Positions 8,683 to 17,833 of a stretch of DNA of 64,000 nucleotides are shown here, in pieces. The notes under the pieces were generated by a model. That model was not told where the DNA came from and searched no databases. It was given only the letters and a program-made list of their open reading frames with translations. Numbering within the stretch: position 1 is the stretch's first letter; every line of letters begins with the position of its first letter. Source of the stretch: JBLMYQ01 sp050260055. GTDB taxonomy: Bacteria > Bacillota > Clostridia > Acetivibrionales > UBA4821. The position numbers and the translations under genes were made by a program. The stretch is from NCBI GenBank assembly GCA_050260055.1, contig JBLNBO010000027.1:62001-126000 (forward strand). Reading direction: 5' to 3'.

Positions 8683-9144
8683 CTAGAAGCGCTCCTTGAG
8701 TTTAATTTCTATCTGACGTTTTGCATCACGCTCTGCGATAGCATCTCTTTTATCATACAGCTTTTTACCCCTTGCCAATCCAAGTTGAACTTTTACCCAT
8801 TTGCCTTTTAAATATACACTTAGAGCTATAAGTGTATAACCTTTCTGTGTAAGCCAACCGTTAATTTTGCTTATTTCTTGTCTATTTAATAATAACTTTC
8901 TATCACGAAGCGGGTCAAGGTTAAAGATATTTCCTTTTTCATAAGGGCTGATATGCATATTCGAAATAATCACTTCTCCGTCTTTAATATATGCATAACT
9001 ATCTTTAAGATTTACCCTTCCCATGCGTACTGATTTTACTTCTGTTCCAGACAAAGAAATACCAGCCTCAAAGGTTTCGTCTATGAAGTAATCGTGATAA
9101 GCTTTTTTATTGTTTGCTAATATTTTGTTGTTAATGTCACTCAT
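8683..9144 (-). CDS. smpB: SsrA-binding protein SmpB
   Basis: A 153-residue protein. I use ATG 9144 (MSDINNKILANNKKAYHDYF), preceded by AAGGAAG; the longer frame to 9195 has no ribosome site. Family motifs are present: the SLSGTEVKSVR core of the OB-like barrel, NLKDSYAYI, KLLLNRQEI and the basic tail KLYDKRDAIAERDAKRQ that enters the decoding site. SmpB binds tmRNA and delivers it to stalled ribosomes. It lies about 110 bases upstream of ssrA on the same strand. Confidence 0.97.
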   Translation of the reverse strand: MSDINNKILANNKKAYHDYFIDETFEAGISLSGTEVKSVRMGRVNLKDSYAYIKDGEVIISNMHISPYEKGNIFNLDPLRDRKLLLNRQEISKINGWLTQKGYTLIALSVYLKGKWVKVQLGLARGKKLYDKRDAIAERDAKRQIEIKLKERF

Positions 9145-9362
9145 AATTATCTTCCTTGTGCATAGGGTAAAAAACCTACCAAAGAGGCAGGGCATATATA
9201 TTATAAATCAGTAATACAGTCATAGTCAAGGAAATAGGATTGACAAGAAACTCCAGAAATGATAATTATTTATTTATAGCTAAAATTAATAATAAAGTAA
9301 TAACTCTAATAATAAGAGTTATGGTTAGGTAAAAAATTTTTTACTTAAAAGGGGGAGTTTTG

Positions 9363-9656
9363 ATGGGTAGTAAAAAATCACAAAAAAACAGGATAAACAA
9401 GCAGGAACAACCAAGTCAAAGGCCAGAATTAGCTCTTGTACTTCAGGGAATGTTTCAAAAACTGAACGAGAAATATGGTTCAACAGGAAGCTTTAAGAAC
9501 GGTACTATTTTTATTCAGGGGGTGCCTGAGGCAAAATACGAGGAGGCTGAAACTTTCATAAAAAAGAGTTTAAAGAAAAAAGGTATAAAAACAGGTTCGG
9601 TTTCAAAAATTCAAAAAGATCACAAATATAATTTAATTGTTAGAACTGAAGCATAA
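9363..9656 (+). CDS. Small basic protein of unknown function
   Basis: A 97-residue soluble protein beginning MGSKKSQKNRINKQEQ, with a Lys/Gln-rich N-terminus and a folded-looking half (ELALVLQGMFQKLNEKYGS to NLIVRTEA) of mixed alpha/beta character. GGGGGAG precedes the ATG by about five bases; a TTG one codon earlier is possible. I do not recognise the family. It lies just upstream of a spore protein gene but has its own terminator, so it is probably monocistronic. The preceding gap (9145-9362) holds a small hairpin near 9299-9321 and otherwise AT-rich sequence. Confidence 0.75.
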   Translation: MGSKKSQKNRINKQEQPSQRPELALVLQGMFQKLNEKYGSTGSFKNGTIFIQGVPEAKYEEAETFIKKSLKKKGIKTGSVSKIQKDHKYNLIVRTEA

Positions 9657-9663
9657 TTGATTT

Positions 9664-9692
9664 ACTGCCCAGATTTGGGCAGTTTTTTCTTT
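9664..9692 (+). terminator. Terminator of the 97-residue protein gene
   Basis: An 8-bp stem (9664-9671 with 9676-9683) is followed directly by six T residues. Confidence 0.85.
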
Positions 9693-9774
9693 CCAAAAAA
9701 TACATGCAATAATTTAACCATTTTAACAGAAAATATAAACGAAGTTAAATAAGTTATGCAGGAGGTGAAGAGGA

Positions 9775-9945
9775 ATGGCTAATCCTAAGGATGCATTGAA
9801 TAGAATGAAATTCGAAATCGCTTCACAAGTTGGTGTAAGTCTTAAAGATGGATACAACGGTGATTTACCAGCTAATCAAGCAGGAAAAGTTGGCGGAAAC
9901 ATGGTAAAAAGAATGATTAATGACGCTAAAAACATGATGAAGTAA
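9775..9945 (+). CDS. Alpha/beta-type small acid-soluble spore protein (SASP)
   Basis: A 56-residue protein: MANPKDALNRMKFEIASQVG, then SLKDGYNGDLPANQAGKVGG and a short basic end. It has the GPR protease cleavage context FEIASQVGV and the conserved GxxxxxxxAGxVGG DNA-binding region of alpha/beta SASPs. These coat DNA in the dormant spore, protecting it from UV and heat, and are degraded at germination. AGGAGGTGA precedes the start. It is shorter than the usual 60-70 residues but complete. A compartment-specific promoter is expected but I could not identify one with confidence. Confidence 0.95.
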   Translation: MANPKDALNRMKFEIASQVGVSLKDGYNGDLPANQAGKVGGNMVKRMINDAKNMMK

Positions 9946-9964
9946 TAAATTTAAGTAAAAGAAG

Positions 9965-9993
9965 AAGAGTAGCATGCAGCTACTCTTTTTTTG
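9965..9993 (+). terminator. Terminator of the SASP gene
   Basis: A 9-bp stem (9965-9973 with 9979-9987) and a T run follow the stop by about 20 bases. Confidence 0.88.
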
Positions 9994-10054
9994 TTCTAAA
10001 TAAAAATATACTGCAATATAATTCCATAGTATGCTCATAATAATTGGTGATACT

Positions 10055-11281
10055 TTGAAAAAAATAGCGATAATTTATGTTATAACATCTTTTTTAGTTC
10101 TAAATATAATGAATATCTTTTCTTATGGCGATGATTCTATAGATAGTGAACCCATAAACGATTCTGTTTTTATGGAAGATAAGCCAAACAACATAATAGA
10201 GTCTCCACGGATACCATCCGGTTCTGCAATTGTTATGGATAGAATAACTGGCAGAATATTATATGAAAAAAATGCCTACATAAAAAGACCAATAGCAAGC
10301 ACTACAAAGATTATGACAGCGATTCTTGCATTAGAGAAAGGAAAACTCTCTGATATTGTTACGGTTAGCTCAAGGGCGGCAATGGTTGGAGGTTCTAATA
10401 TCAATTTAATGAAGAATGAAAGGCTAAGCCTTAATGACTTGCTTTATGGTTTGATGTTAAGTTCTGGCAATGATGCAGCAATTGCAATAGCTGAGCATAT
10501 TGGGGGGAGCGTAGAAAATTTTGCAGTAATGATGACAGATAAAGCACATGAGATTGGTGCAATAGATTCCTGGTTTAAAACGCCGCATGGCCTTGATAAA
10601 GAAGGTCATTATTCAACTGCATATGATTTAGCTGTCATGGCAAATTATGCTTTAAAAAATAAAAAGTTTGCACAGATTGTATCAACAAAAGAAGCTGTAA
10701 TTGCCAATGGAAGAAGATTAACAAATACAAATGAAATGCTTACAGGTTATCCAGGTGCAGATGGCGTGAAAACCGGATATACAGGGAAAGCGGGCAGATG
10801 TCTTGTTACTTCGGTAACGAGAAATAATTGGCAGTTAATATCTGTTGTCCTTAGAAGTGATTCAAGGCATATGCGGGCTTCGGATTCATCAAAAATATTA
10901 AATTATGCATTTGAAAATTATAAATTTATTAATCTAAATAGTTTTCTTGTGCCCGAGATTAAAATAAAAGTTAATAAAGGGAAAGTGCCATTTATTGTAT
11001 TAAAAAGGGATGGCGAAAATAACTATATTCTACGCAAAGACGAAATTAATATGCTAAAAGTAAATTATAAGTTTCCAGAAAAAATTGAGGCTCCTTTAAA
11101 GAAAGATATAGTTATTGGCAGTATAAAATATACTTGTTATGGTGATACATTAAAAGGAATTGATGTAAGGCTAAAACAAGATATTGAAAAAAAATCGGTT
11201 ATAGATTTTTATAATGATGTAATTGGGTTTTGGTTGGATGAAGCTCAAAAAGCATTTAACGACTCTATAACTAAATTATGA
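10055..11281 (+). CDS. D-alanyl-D-alanine carboxypeptidase, peptidase S11 (DacF/PBP5-like)
   Basis: A 408-residue exported enzyme that trims the terminal D-Ala from peptidoglycan stem peptides. I prefer the TTG at 10055, with GGTGA just upstream; ATG 10031 lacks a ribosome site. The N-terminus is a signal peptide (KKIAIIYVITSFLVLNIMNI). The catalytic triad motifs are STTK (nucleophile Ser), SSGND (SxN) and KTG in DGVKTGYTG. A C-terminal PBP5_C-like beta domain and a final amphipathic stretch follow, as in DacF/DacB. Its end overlaps the convergent mutS2 end by 6 bases, with no room for a separate terminator. Confidence 0.93.
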   Translation: MKKIAIIYVITSFLVLNIMNIFSYGDDSIDSEPINDSVFMEDKPNNIIESPRIPSGSAIVMDRITGRILYEKNAYIKRPIASTTKIMTAILALEKGKLSDIVTVSSRAAMVGGSNINLMKNERLSLNDLLYGLMLSSGNDAAIAIAEHIGGSVENFAVMMTDKAHEIGAIDSWFKTPHGLDKEGHYSTAYDLAVMANYALKNKKFAQIVSTKEAVIANGRRLTNTNEMLTGYPGADGVKTGYTGKAGRCLVTSVTRNNWQLISVVLRSDSRHMRASDSSKILNYAFENYKFINLNSFLVPEIKIKVNKGKVPFIVLKRDGENNYILRKDEINMLKVNYKFPEKIEAPLKKDIVIGSIKYTCYGDTLKGIDVRLKQDIEKKSVIDFYNDVIGFWLDEAQKAFNDSITKL

Positions 11282-13669
11282 TAATTCTACAATAGTAACC
11301 CCTTGCTCTCCTTCACCAAAAACGCCAAGACGGTAGGACTTCACATTTGGATGCTTCTTCAAGAATTCATGAATCCCCTTGCGCAGAACACCTGTGCCTT
11401 TTCCATGAATTATTGTAACATTTTTAATACCAGCAAGATAGACATTGTCAAGATATGCATCTGTATTTGCAACAGCCTCGTCAAGTGTCTGGCCTCTTAG
11501 ATCAAGTTCTAATGAAACGCTTCTTTCCTTGTTTGACAAGATGCTCCTTGTACTTACTTTACTTGTGTTTTGATTTTTTTCAGGACTAATAGGCTGCAGT
11601 TGAGAAGCAGGTATTTTAATCTTAATTGCACCTGACTGGACCAGAATATTTCCGGTTTCATCTGCAGAGCCAAGGGCAACGCCTTTTTGTTTTAAGCTTA
11701 TGATATAAACATTATCACCGTTATTAAATACATGATTACTTTCTCCAGTACTCATGTTCAGAAGGGGAATATCAGATTCAACTTCATTTTCTTTAAGCTT
11801 ATTCTTTAGTCTCATTCGAATGCTTTGTGATTTTTTATCTCGTTCAGAGGCTTCTTCTTCAGATAATTTCTTGATTTCATCAAGTGCATTTTCTGCCTCG
11901 ATTTTGGCTTCATTCAGTATCTGGCGAGCCTCGCTTTTAGCTTCACGAATTATACTATTTTTCTGTTTATCTATTATAGCTTTGCTTTTTTCGAGGTCTT
12001 CTTTTAATTTTCCAGCTTCTTTCTTAAGGGACTCAATTTCTAATAAAGCTCTTTCTGACTCCAATCTGTTTTTCTCAACAACAGCAATAACATCTTCAAA
12101 TCGTGCTTCTTCACTAGAGATGAAATTTTGAGCCCTGCTAAGTATAGATTCGCTGAGTCCTAATTTTCTAGAAATTGCGAAAGCATTACTGCGGCCAGGA
12201 ATGCCAATCAATAACCTATATGTCGGCATAAGTGTATTTACGTCAAACTCACAACTTGCATTCTCAATTCCTTCCGTTTTTATTGCAAAAAGCTTTAACT
12301 CGCTGTAATGCGTTGTTGCAATGGTAACGGCATTTTTGTTATGAAGGTATTCGAGAATAGAAGTAGCTATAGCGGCGCCCTCAACAGGGTCAGTACCTGA
12401 ACCAAGTTCATCTAATAGGACAAGTGAGTTTGCCTCTACGCTATTTAATATATTTATTATATTTTTCATATGAGAAGAAAAGGTACTAAGATTCTGTTCG
12501 ATACTTTGTTCGTCACCAATATCAACAAATATCTGATTAAACACATTTATTTTTGAACCATCCTTAGCTGGAATGTGGAGCCCTGATTGTGCCATCAATG
12601 TTAATAGCCCAACAGTCTTTAATGTAACGGTTTTTCCACCAGTGTTAGGACCAGTTATAACTAAAGTATCATAATGATTATCAAACCATATATCGATAGG
12701 AACAACTTTTCCGGCAGATAGAAGAGGGTGACGGGCATTAATAATATTTATTGTGCCATCCCGGCTTAAAAAAGGTTTTGCACAGTTCATATTCAAGCTT
12801 AATTTACCTTTGGCAAAGATAAAATCCAATTTTGCAAGAATATCAATATTATCGCTTAATTCAGAAGATATTTCAGTTATAAGCGCAGAAAGTTCGTAAA
12901 GAATCCTTTCAATTTCTTGAGATTCTTTTATTCTAAGCTGTTTTATAGAGTTATTTGCTTCCACCAGTGCCATAGGTTCTATGAATAATGTTGCACCGCT
13001 AGAGGAAGAATCATGAACCAGGCCCGAAATTTCATTTCTATATTCCTGCTTAACGGGAAGAACATACCGGCCTCCCCGAATTGTAACAAAGCTCTCTTGA
13101 AGATATTTCTGGTAATTTGATGAATGAATCATTTTATTTAATTTGTCTTTAATATCTTGCTCAAGCTGTATAATTTGACGTCTAATAGAAGATAACGCAG
13201 GGCTTGCATTATCTGATATTTCATCTTCAGAAATAATACATGACGATATTTTTTCTTCGATTCTGTTATTTTGATAAAGTCCTTTAAATAAGGGCAAAAG
13301 TATTGAGCAATGATTTCCATTATTATTTCTACCGTTTGAGGTTTCTTTATCAAAGTATGTTTTTAGATTACGTGAAGCATTAAGGGTAATGCCAATTGCT
13401 AAAATTTCACCAGGGGTTAGCTGCGCTGATTTTTTAGCTTTGTCAACTGAATGGCGGATATCTCTAACGCCTTGGAAAGGCGGAATTCCTTTATGCATAA
13501 TGAATTCAACTGCTTGAGAGGTTTCTTCAAGATAATCAGAAACCTCAGAAAAATCATATGATGGAACAAGACCTTTCGCGAGCTCCACTCCAAGAGTACT
13601 AGCACATTCATCAGCTAGTTTACTGAGAATTTTATCAAATTCTAGAATTTTTAGCATTTTTCCTTGCAT
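11276..13669 (-). CDS. mutS2: Endonuclease MutS2
   Basis: A 797-residue protein of full family length. It has the MutS core, Walker A GPNTGGKT near residue 340, Walker B LLDELGSGTDP, and the loop TTHYSELK, then a long coiled-coil region (about residues 510-640), a short linker and a C-terminal Smr nuclease domain with LDLRG and HGKGTGVLR. MutS2 acts on branched DNA and, in some Firmicutes, on collided ribosomes, rather than in mismatch repair. Two close starts, ATG 13669 and an ATG four codons on, both have plausible ribosome sites. Confidence 0.97.
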   Translation of the reverse strand: MQGKMLKILEFDKILSKLADECASTLGVELAKGLVPSYDFSEVSDYLEETSQAVEFIMHKGIPPFQGVRDIRHSVDKAKKSAQLTPGEILAIGITLNASRNLKTYFDKETSNGRNNNGNHCSILLPLFKGLYQNNRIEEKISSCIISEDEISDNASPALSSIRRQIIQLEQDIKDKLNKMIHSSNYQKYLQESFVTIRGGRYVLPVKQEYRNEISGLVHDSSSSGATLFIEPMALVEANNSIKQLRIKESQEIERILYELSALITEISSELSDNIDILAKLDFIFAKGKLSLNMNCAKPFLSRDGTINIINARHPLLSAGKVVPIDIWFDNHYDTLVITGPNTGGKTVTLKTVGLLTLMAQSGLHIPAKDGSKINVFNQIFVDIGDEQSIEQNLSTFSSHMKNIINILNSVEANSLVLLDELGSGTDPVEGAAIATSILEYLHNKNAVTIATTHYSELKLFAIKTEGIENASCEFDVNTLMPTYRLLIGIPGRSNAFAISRKLGLSESILSRAQNFISSEEARFEDVIAVVEKNRLESERALLEIESLKKEAGKLKEDLEKSKAIIDKQKNSIIREAKSEARQILNEAKIEAENALDEIKKLSEEEASERDKKSQSIRMRLKNKLKENEVESDIPLLNMSTGESNHVFNNGDNVYIISLKQKGVALGSADETGNILVQSGAIKIKIPASQLQPISPEKNQNTSKVSTRSILSNKERSVSLELDLRGQTLDEAVANTDAYLDNVYLAGIKNVTIIHGKGTGVLRKGIHEFLKKHPNVKSYRLGVFGEGEQGVTIVELS

Positions 13670-13828
13670 ATTTTCACCTGTTTCGATAAAATTTTAATAT
13701 AATAGTAATAAACTATTAATTAATATATATATTTGTCGAAATAATTATCGTATAAAATGTATTTAAATAATACAACAAAATTTGAATTAAATAAATAAAA
13801 ACAGAAGAGAAAATATGGAGGTACTAAA

Positions 13829-14200
13829 ATGGAATTAATTGTTCATCGTCAGGAACAAAAAATATCTAGTCAAGTAACTCAGAATTCAATTGTTTTAGAA
13901 GCACAAGCACTATGCATGAATCTTGAAAATCATATAGGAAATAAGGTTAAGTTGAGTTTTATTCCGAACCAATACTACAATGAGAAGATTTACACCTTGA
14001 TTGACTATACTGTATACCATGATAAAACAGGAATAAACATCTCGGTAAAGTTAAAAGAAGGCGATGTTGTAGTAGATTTTAGAGTAGATGAAATCTTAAA
14101 AGTTGAATCAAGCGAATACTTTAATAGAATTGAGTACAGGGCACATAAATCAATCACAGATGTTTATAAGGAAATATATAATTTTTGCCTGTATTATTAA
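13829..14200 (+). CDS. Conserved-looking small protein, function unknown
   Basis: A 123-residue soluble protein with a strong GGAGG site before the ATG. It is predicted mixed alpha/beta, with an amphipathic beta-rich centre (KVKLSFIPN, GINISVKLKEGDVVVDF) and an aromatic C-terminus (FCLYY). There is no signal, membrane segment or metal motif. I do not recognise the family. It stands between mutS2 (divergent) and lepA, closed by an exceptionally perfect palindromic terminator. The divergent spacer 13670-13828 is AT-rich with nothing else evident. Confidence 0.75.
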   Translation: MELIVHRQEQKISSQVTQNSIVLEAQALCMNLENHIGNKVKLSFIPNQYYNEKIYTLIDYTVYHDKTGINISVKLKEGDVVVDFRVDEILKVESSEYFNRIEYRAHKSITDVYKEIYNFCLYY

Positions 14201-14247
14201 CCTTGAAATATAAAAAACACCCATTGGGTGTTTTTTATATTTCAAGG
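14201..14247 (+). terminator. Long perfect palindromic terminator
   Basis: A perfect 23-bp inverted repeat with a single-base centre begins immediately after the TAA of the preceding gene. Both arms contain A/T runs. It probably terminates the 123-residue protein gene. Confidence 0.8.
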
Positions 14248-14270
14248 GTTTTTCTGATAAAAAGTATTTG

Positions 14271-14299
14271 TTTTAAAGTGCACTCAGTTATGTTATAAT
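14271..14299 (+). promoter_or_regulatory. Predicted promoter of lepA
   Basis: TTTTAA (14271-14276), a 17-base spacer and TATAAT (14294-14299), about 42 bases before the lepA start. The -35 box is weak. Confidence 0.5.
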
Positions 14300-14340
14300 A
14301 GCTCAGAAATTGTCCGTGTATAGGAGGATGACTTTAATTA

Positions 14341-16155
14341 ATGGCAAGCGAGAGACAAAAGAGGATTAGAAATTTTAGTATAATTGCACATATTGACCAT
14401 GGCAAATCAACGCTAGCTGACAGACTTATAGAGATGACAGGTTCCCTTACTCAAAGAGAGATGCAGGAGCAGGTTCTTGATAATATGGAAATTGAGAGGG
14501 AGAGAGGTATAACTATCAAGGCGCAGGCTGTCAGAATGGTTTATAGAGCTAAGGATGGAAATGAATATATCCTTAATCTGATAGACACTCCCGGGCATGT
14601 TGATTTTAACTATGAGGTTTCAAGAAGCCTTGCTGCTTGTGAAGGAGCTATTCTTGTAGTTGATGCATCACAGGGGATTGAAGCCCAAACACTTGCAAAT
14701 GTTTATCTAGCTCTTGAACATGACCTGGAAATAATTCCAGTTATAAATAAGATAGATTTGCCGAATGCTCGTCCTGAACATGTAAAGAAAGAGATTGAAG
14801 ATATAATCGGCCTTGATGCAAGCGATGCACCTGAGATTTCGGCAAAAACCGGGCTAAACGTTGAGAACATTTTTGAAAAGATTATAGAGGTTATACCTTA
14901 TCCCAAAGAAGAGGAAAATGCGCCCCTTAAGGCTTTGATTTTCGACTCAAGATATGATAATTACAAAGGGATTATTGCATATGTAAGGATAAAAGAAGGG
15001 AGCGTCAAACCAGGAACACAGATAAAGATGATGTCTACTGGCAAGACATTTTTAGTTAATGAAGTTGGATATTTCAGGCCAGGTATGCTCAGTGAAAGCT
15101 CTGAGTTATCAGCCGGGGATGTTGGATATATTGCGGCAAGTATAAAGAATGTAAAAGATTCAAGAGTTGGGGATACAATTACTGATGCCAATAATTCAGC
15201 TAAAGAGCCTCTTGCAGGTTATAAAAAAGCTGTTCCAATGGTTTTTTGCGGTATGTATCCTGCTGATGGTGCAAAATATGAAGACTTAAGGGAAGCATTG
15301 GAAAAATTGCAGTTAAATGATGCATCACTTTCATTTGAACCAGAAACTTCAATTGCACTTGGATTTGGTTTCAGATGCGGTTTCCTTGGATTGCTGCATA
15401 TGGAAATAATTCAGGAAAGACTTGAAAGAGAATATAATATTGACTTGGTTACAACGGCACCGAGCGTTGTCTATAAAGTTATAAAAACTGATGGAGAACT
15501 TCTAAACATTGATAATCCGACAAACCTGCCGTCAACGCAGGAAATTGATTACATGGAGGAACCTATTGTTACTGCGACTATAATGCTTCCTAAAGATTAT
15601 GTTGGAAATGTTATGGAGCTTTGTCAGGAAAGAAGAGGAACATACAAGAACATGAACTATATTGATGACTCAAGGGTAATGTTGACCTATGAGCTTCCTC
15701 TTAATGAGATTATTTACGACTTCTTTGATGCATTGAAATCCAGGACTAGGGGGTATGCATCATTTGACTATGAATTTCTGGAATACAGGACCTCAAGCCT
15801 GGTAAAACTTGATATAATGCTCAACAATGAGATAGTTGATGCATTTTCATTTATCGTTCACAGGGATAAAGCTGTAACGAGAGGACGTAAAATGGCAGAA
15901 AAGCTTAAAGAAGTTATCCCGAGGCAGTTGTTCGAGGTACCAATACAGGCATCCATTGGAGGCAAGGTTATTGCACGTGAGACTATAAGAGCTTTAAGAA
16001 AAGATGTTCTTGCTAAATGTTATGGAGGAGATATAACCAGAAAGAAGAAGCTTCTCGAAAAGCAAAAGGAAGGCAAAAAGAGGATGAGGCAAATGGGCAG
16101 TGTTGAAGTTCCGCAGGAGGCATTCATGGCAGTTCTTAAGATTGACAATAATTAG
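14341..16155 (+). CDS. lepA: Elongation factor 4 (LepA), ribosome back-translocase GTPase
   Basis: A 604-residue protein, full length. GTPase motifs are AHIDHGKST (G1), DTPGHVDF (G3) and NKIDLP (G4), followed by EF-G-like domains II, III and V and the LepA-specific C-terminal domain (GGKVIARETI, CYGGDITRKKKL). LepA binds stalled or mis-translocated ribosomes and affects translation under stress and ribosome assembly. The AGGAGG site is 13 bases from the ATG, rather long; no better in-frame start exists. Unlike in many Clostridia it is not followed by hemW or hrcA. Confidence 0.98.
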   Translation: MASERQKRIRNFSIIAHIDHGKSTLADRLIEMTGSLTQREMQEQVLDNMEIERERGITIKAQAVRMVYRAKDGNEYILNLIDTPGHVDFNYEVSRSLAACEGAILVVDASQGIEAQTLANVYLALEHDLEIIPVINKIDLPNARPEHVKKEIEDIIGLDASDAPEISAKTGLNVENIFEKIIEVIPYPKEEENAPLKALIFDSRYDNYKGIIAYVRIKEGSVKPGTQIKMMSTGKTFLVNEVGYFRPGMLSESSELSAGDVGYIAASIKNVKDSRVGDTITDANNSAKEPLAGYKKAVPMVFCGMYPADGAKYEDLREALEKLQLNDASLSFEPETSIALGFGFRCGFLGLLHMEIIQERLEREYNIDLVTTAPSVVYKVIKTDGELLNIDNPTNLPSTQEIDYMEEPIVTATIMLPKDYVGNVMELCQERRGTYKNMNYIDDSRVMLTYELPLNEIIYDFFDALKSRTRGYASFDYEFLEYRTSSLVKLDIMLNNEIVDAFSFIVHRDKAVTRGRKMAEKLKEVIPRQLFEVPIQASIGGKVIARETIRALRKDVLAKCYGGDITRKKKLLEKQKEGKKRMRQMGSVEVPQEAFMAVLKIDNN

Positions 16156-16271
16156 AGGTTGCCATCAATAATAAAATAAAATAAACTATTTATATAAAGA
16201 TTGATACAGGTAGGCGGAGGAGCCTTTGGGCTTTCCGCTTAAATTTTACGAAAGAAAGCTGGAAGATACAA

Positions 16272-16853
16272 ATGCTTTACCAATCACATTTATTTTTTTC
16301 GAAAATCACATATGATAATATGCTTTGTAATAACCATATTAAATTAAGCAAATCTGGTTTTAAGTATGGAAACATAAAACCAGATTTATTAATGAACTTT
16401 AAAGTTATACCTCATAATTTTCTATATTCTGCAGGCTTTATCATAGAACAAATAAACTTGCTTATAGATGAAACTGATAGCCTAGATTATTTAGAAAGTT
16501 CAGATTTTGCTATTAAGCTTGGAGTAATTGATCATTATGTGTCTGACTTTTTTTGTATGCCGCATAATAAGGGTTTTGTTAAAATAAGCTTTTTGGCACA
16601 CGTAATCTATGAAAAAAGATTAGATAGTATTTGTAAGCAGATTAAAAAAAGAAAACTAAAGAAATATCTTTATAAGAACATGGTAAATGTGGATGGAAAC
16701 ATATCCGACATACTGCAAATGAGATATGATATTTACAACAAAGAAGAGTATTCAGTATTAAACGATATTCTTTTTGCAATAGAATCCAGTATATTGGTTA
16801 ATAATTTTGTTATTAAAGCATGTATTTCAAAGATTAATTCACATGCCGCATGA
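16272..16853 (+). CDS. Zinc-dependent phospholipase C-like protein
   Basis: A 193-residue protein with the Firmicute short zinc-dependent phospholipase C (PF00882-type) pattern: KYGNIKPDL, GVIDHYVSDFFCMPHN, and an additional His in FLAHVIYEK, residues that in this family bind zinc. It is much shorter than secreted alpha-toxin-type enzymes and has no signal peptide, so it may be cytosolic or not a true phospholipase. GGAAG precedes the start. An imperfect GC hairpin lies in the gap at about 16211-16241 after lepA. It is closed by its own palindromic terminator before nadK. Confidence 0.72.
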   Translation: MLYQSHLFFSKITYDNMLCNNHIKLSKSGFKYGNIKPDLLMNFKVIPHNFLYSAGFIIEQINLLIDETDSLDYLESSDFAIKLGVIDHYVSDFFCMPHNKGFVKISFLAHVIYEKRLDSICKQIKKRKLKKYLYKNMVNVDGNISDILQMRYDIYNKEEYSVLNDILFAIESSILVNNFVIKACISKINSHAA

Positions 16854-16876
16854 TAATATGAATTTAAAAACTCTAT

Positions 16877-16917
16877 TGGGTTTATCAATAATATTATTGA
16901 TAAACCCATTTTTTCTT
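16877..16917 (+). terminator. Palindromic terminator before nadK
   Basis: A perfect 32-base palindrome (16877-16908) is followed by TTTTTTCTT. It ends transcription from the phospholipase-like gene about 45 bases before the nadK start. Confidence 0.85.
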
Positions 16918-16960
16918 GATATTCTAATTAATAGATATTGCCAAAAAAGGTGGGTTATAA

Positions 16961-17815
16961 TTGAAGATTGGTATATTGACAAATATTGAAAAAGATAAAG
17001 ATTTTGAAGTCACGAAATTACTTTCTAATAGATTGCTAGGATTTGGTGCTGAATTATTGCTGCCTGAGAGTACTGCAGAATTGACTGATATTAAATGTAT
17101 AAGGATTAATGAGAGTCAAGTAATCAGCCAATGTGATGCGGTAATTTCGTTAGGTGGTGACGGAACCTTTCTTAGAGTAGCTAAAAAAGCAAGTAAATAT
17201 AATGTGCCTGTAATAGGGATAAACATTGGTCATCTTGGTTTTCTTACCGAGGCTGATAAAACGGATATTGATATGGTTTCAAAATTACTTGCTCAGGGCA
17301 ATTTCTCTGTCGAAGAAAGAATGCTTCTGGAAGCAGGGATACTAAACAATTCTGAAAATTCCGAGACTAATATTGCATTGAATGATGTTGTAATATCAAG
17401 AGGCTCAATTTCTAGAATGATTAATATAAGTATTTTGCTTGATGGCCAAAAAATTGATGAATTTCCGGCAGATGGTCTTATTATTTCAACTCCTATTGGT
17501 TCTACCGCCTATTCGCTTTCTGCAGGAGGCCCGATTGTGGAGCCAGATATGAAACTTATACTGGCAACACCTATATGTCCCCATACACTTCATGCCCGTT
17601 CTCTGGTCTTTTCAGATGAAAGAGTGATAACAGTTGCCGTGGATGATAAAAATCAGAATGAATGTATATTAACTCTTGATGGGCAGAAAACAATTAAATT
17701 AAATGGCAGTGATTTAGTTGAGGTAAAAAAATCTAAACTATCATTGAAATATATTAAGCTGCCTGAGAAAAATTTCTTTGATACGATTAGGAAAAAGCTT
17801 TTTTTAAGAAACTAA
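16961..17815 (+). CDS. nadK: NAD kinase
   Basis: A 284-residue cytosolic enzyme that phosphorylates NAD to NADP. It starts at TTG 16961 with AGGTGGG 7 bases upstream. The nucleotide-binding motif GGDGTFLR, the NIGHLGFLTE motif and the second-domain motif STPIGSTAYSLSAGGPIV are all present. It is followed by recN after 18 bases, likely co-transcribed. The usual clostridial order is nadK-argR-recN; argR is missing here. Confidence 0.97.
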   Translation: MKIGILTNIEKDKDFEVTKLLSNRLLGFGAELLLPESTAELTDIKCIRINESQVISQCDAVISLGGDGTFLRVAKKASKYNVPVIGINIGHLGFLTEADKTDIDMVSKLLAQGNFSVEERMLLEAGILNNSENSETNIALNDVVISRGSISRMINISILLDGQKIDEFPADGLIISTPIGSTAYSLSAGGPIVEPDMKLILATPICPHTLHARSLVFSDERVITVAVDDKNQNECILTLDGQKTIKLNGSDLVEVKKSKLSLKYIKLPEKNFFDTIRKKLFLRN

Positions 17816-17833
17816 TCAAAGGAAGGATAGGAT

